From: Histomonas meleagridis
Taxonomy: Eukaryota; Parabasalia; Tritrichomonadida; Dientamoebidae
NCBI GenBank assembly: GCA_020186115.1
Contig: WSYJ01000142.1
Location: 868,001 to 932,000 of the forward strand
DNA: 64,000 bases
Direction of reading: 5' to 3'
Shown here in pieces: positions 63,896 through 64,000 of this stretch (position 1 is the stretch's first letter; each line of letters opens with the position of its first letter). A model generated the notes under the pieces. The model was not told where the DNA came from. It did no database searches and was given only the letters and a program-made list of their open reading frames with translations. The position numbers and the translations under genes were made by a program.

Positions 63896-64000
63896 TTAGC
63901 TTATTTCTTTTTTTATTATCCTGACAGTATTATTTGTTACAAAGTTTAAGAATTCAACATTTGGAACGACAACAAATTTACCATTCTTCTTAATTTTTGT
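63896..64000 (-). CDS. C-terminal end of a gene cut by the window edge
   Basis: From 64000 down, 34 codons read TKIKKNGKFVVVPNVEFLNF and TNNTVRIIKKEIS before TAA at 63896-63898. It looks like the end of a basic protein; nothing more can be said. Confidence 0.4.
   Translation of the reverse strand, partial: TKIKKNGKFVVVPNVEFLNFVTNNTVRIIKKEIS

Overview
This window is nuclear DNA of a trichomonad (Parabasalia, Trichomonas/Tritrichomonas lineage; I cannot fix the species). It is very AT-rich. The core genes are intronless and tightly packed on both strands. Many have an initiator-like TCAYW motif 5-25 nt upstream of the ATG (actin, profilin, the CH-domain protein, the ABC transporter, the inositol polyphosphate kinase, the ARM-like protein), as expected for trichomonad core promoters. 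One gene encodes a succinyl-CoA ligase alpha subunit with a short hydrogenosome-like presequence. DUF3447/ankyrin genes, a BspA-like leucine-rich surface protein, a mariner and a Mutator-like element complete the picture.

Layout. 1-5.5 kb: partial GAF protein, small membrane protein, DCAF-like WD40 protein, a broken coiled-coil gene, an ARM-like solenoid and a tiny actin 3' fragment. 5.5-13 kb: gene-poor relics, a ~561-bp (AAAT)n tract and a PARG/macrodomain-like gene frameshifted near its end. 12.4-18 kb: a DUF3447/ankyrin gene split by a fold-back insertion made of ankyrin sequence, itself split by a complete MULE transposon. 18.7-24.1 kb: actin, a large helical-repeat protein and an inositol polyphosphate kinase. 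25-28.3 kb: a second DUF3447/ankyrin gene broken by frameshifts and a mariner. 29-36 kb: choline-transporter-like protein, protein kinase, CLPTM1-like protein and profilin. 36.9-45 kb: serpin, HMG-box protein, a MITE-like element, TBC RabGAP and ABC half-transporter. 46-56 kb: a small membrane protein, a BAF60/SMARCD-like SWI/SNF subunit divergent (10 bp apart) from a short SAS-6-like protein, a CH-domain/fascin-like protein, a CDC50 flippase subunit, a WD40/solenoid protein and succinyl-CoA ligase alpha. 56.4-60.2 kb: BspA-like gene and a decayed copy. 60.3-61.3 kb: RNA polymerase I/III subunit RPAC1. 61.6-63.7 kb: a third DUF3447/ankyrin locus.

Housekeeping genes look intact. Accessory families (DUF3447/ankyrin, BspA, coiled-coil) are mostly broken, often at A/T homopolymers, so either decay or sequencing error must be considered. 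The most striking structure is in the ankyrin loci: open ~31-codon ankyrin modules alternate with frame-breaking, mutually similar spacers of about 80-90 bp, always at the same place in the repeat. The spacers look like introns or recombination spacers, and in one pair they are better conserved than the modules they separate. Actin, profilin and a CH/fascin-like protein are present as separate actin-cytoskeleton genes, not as an operon.
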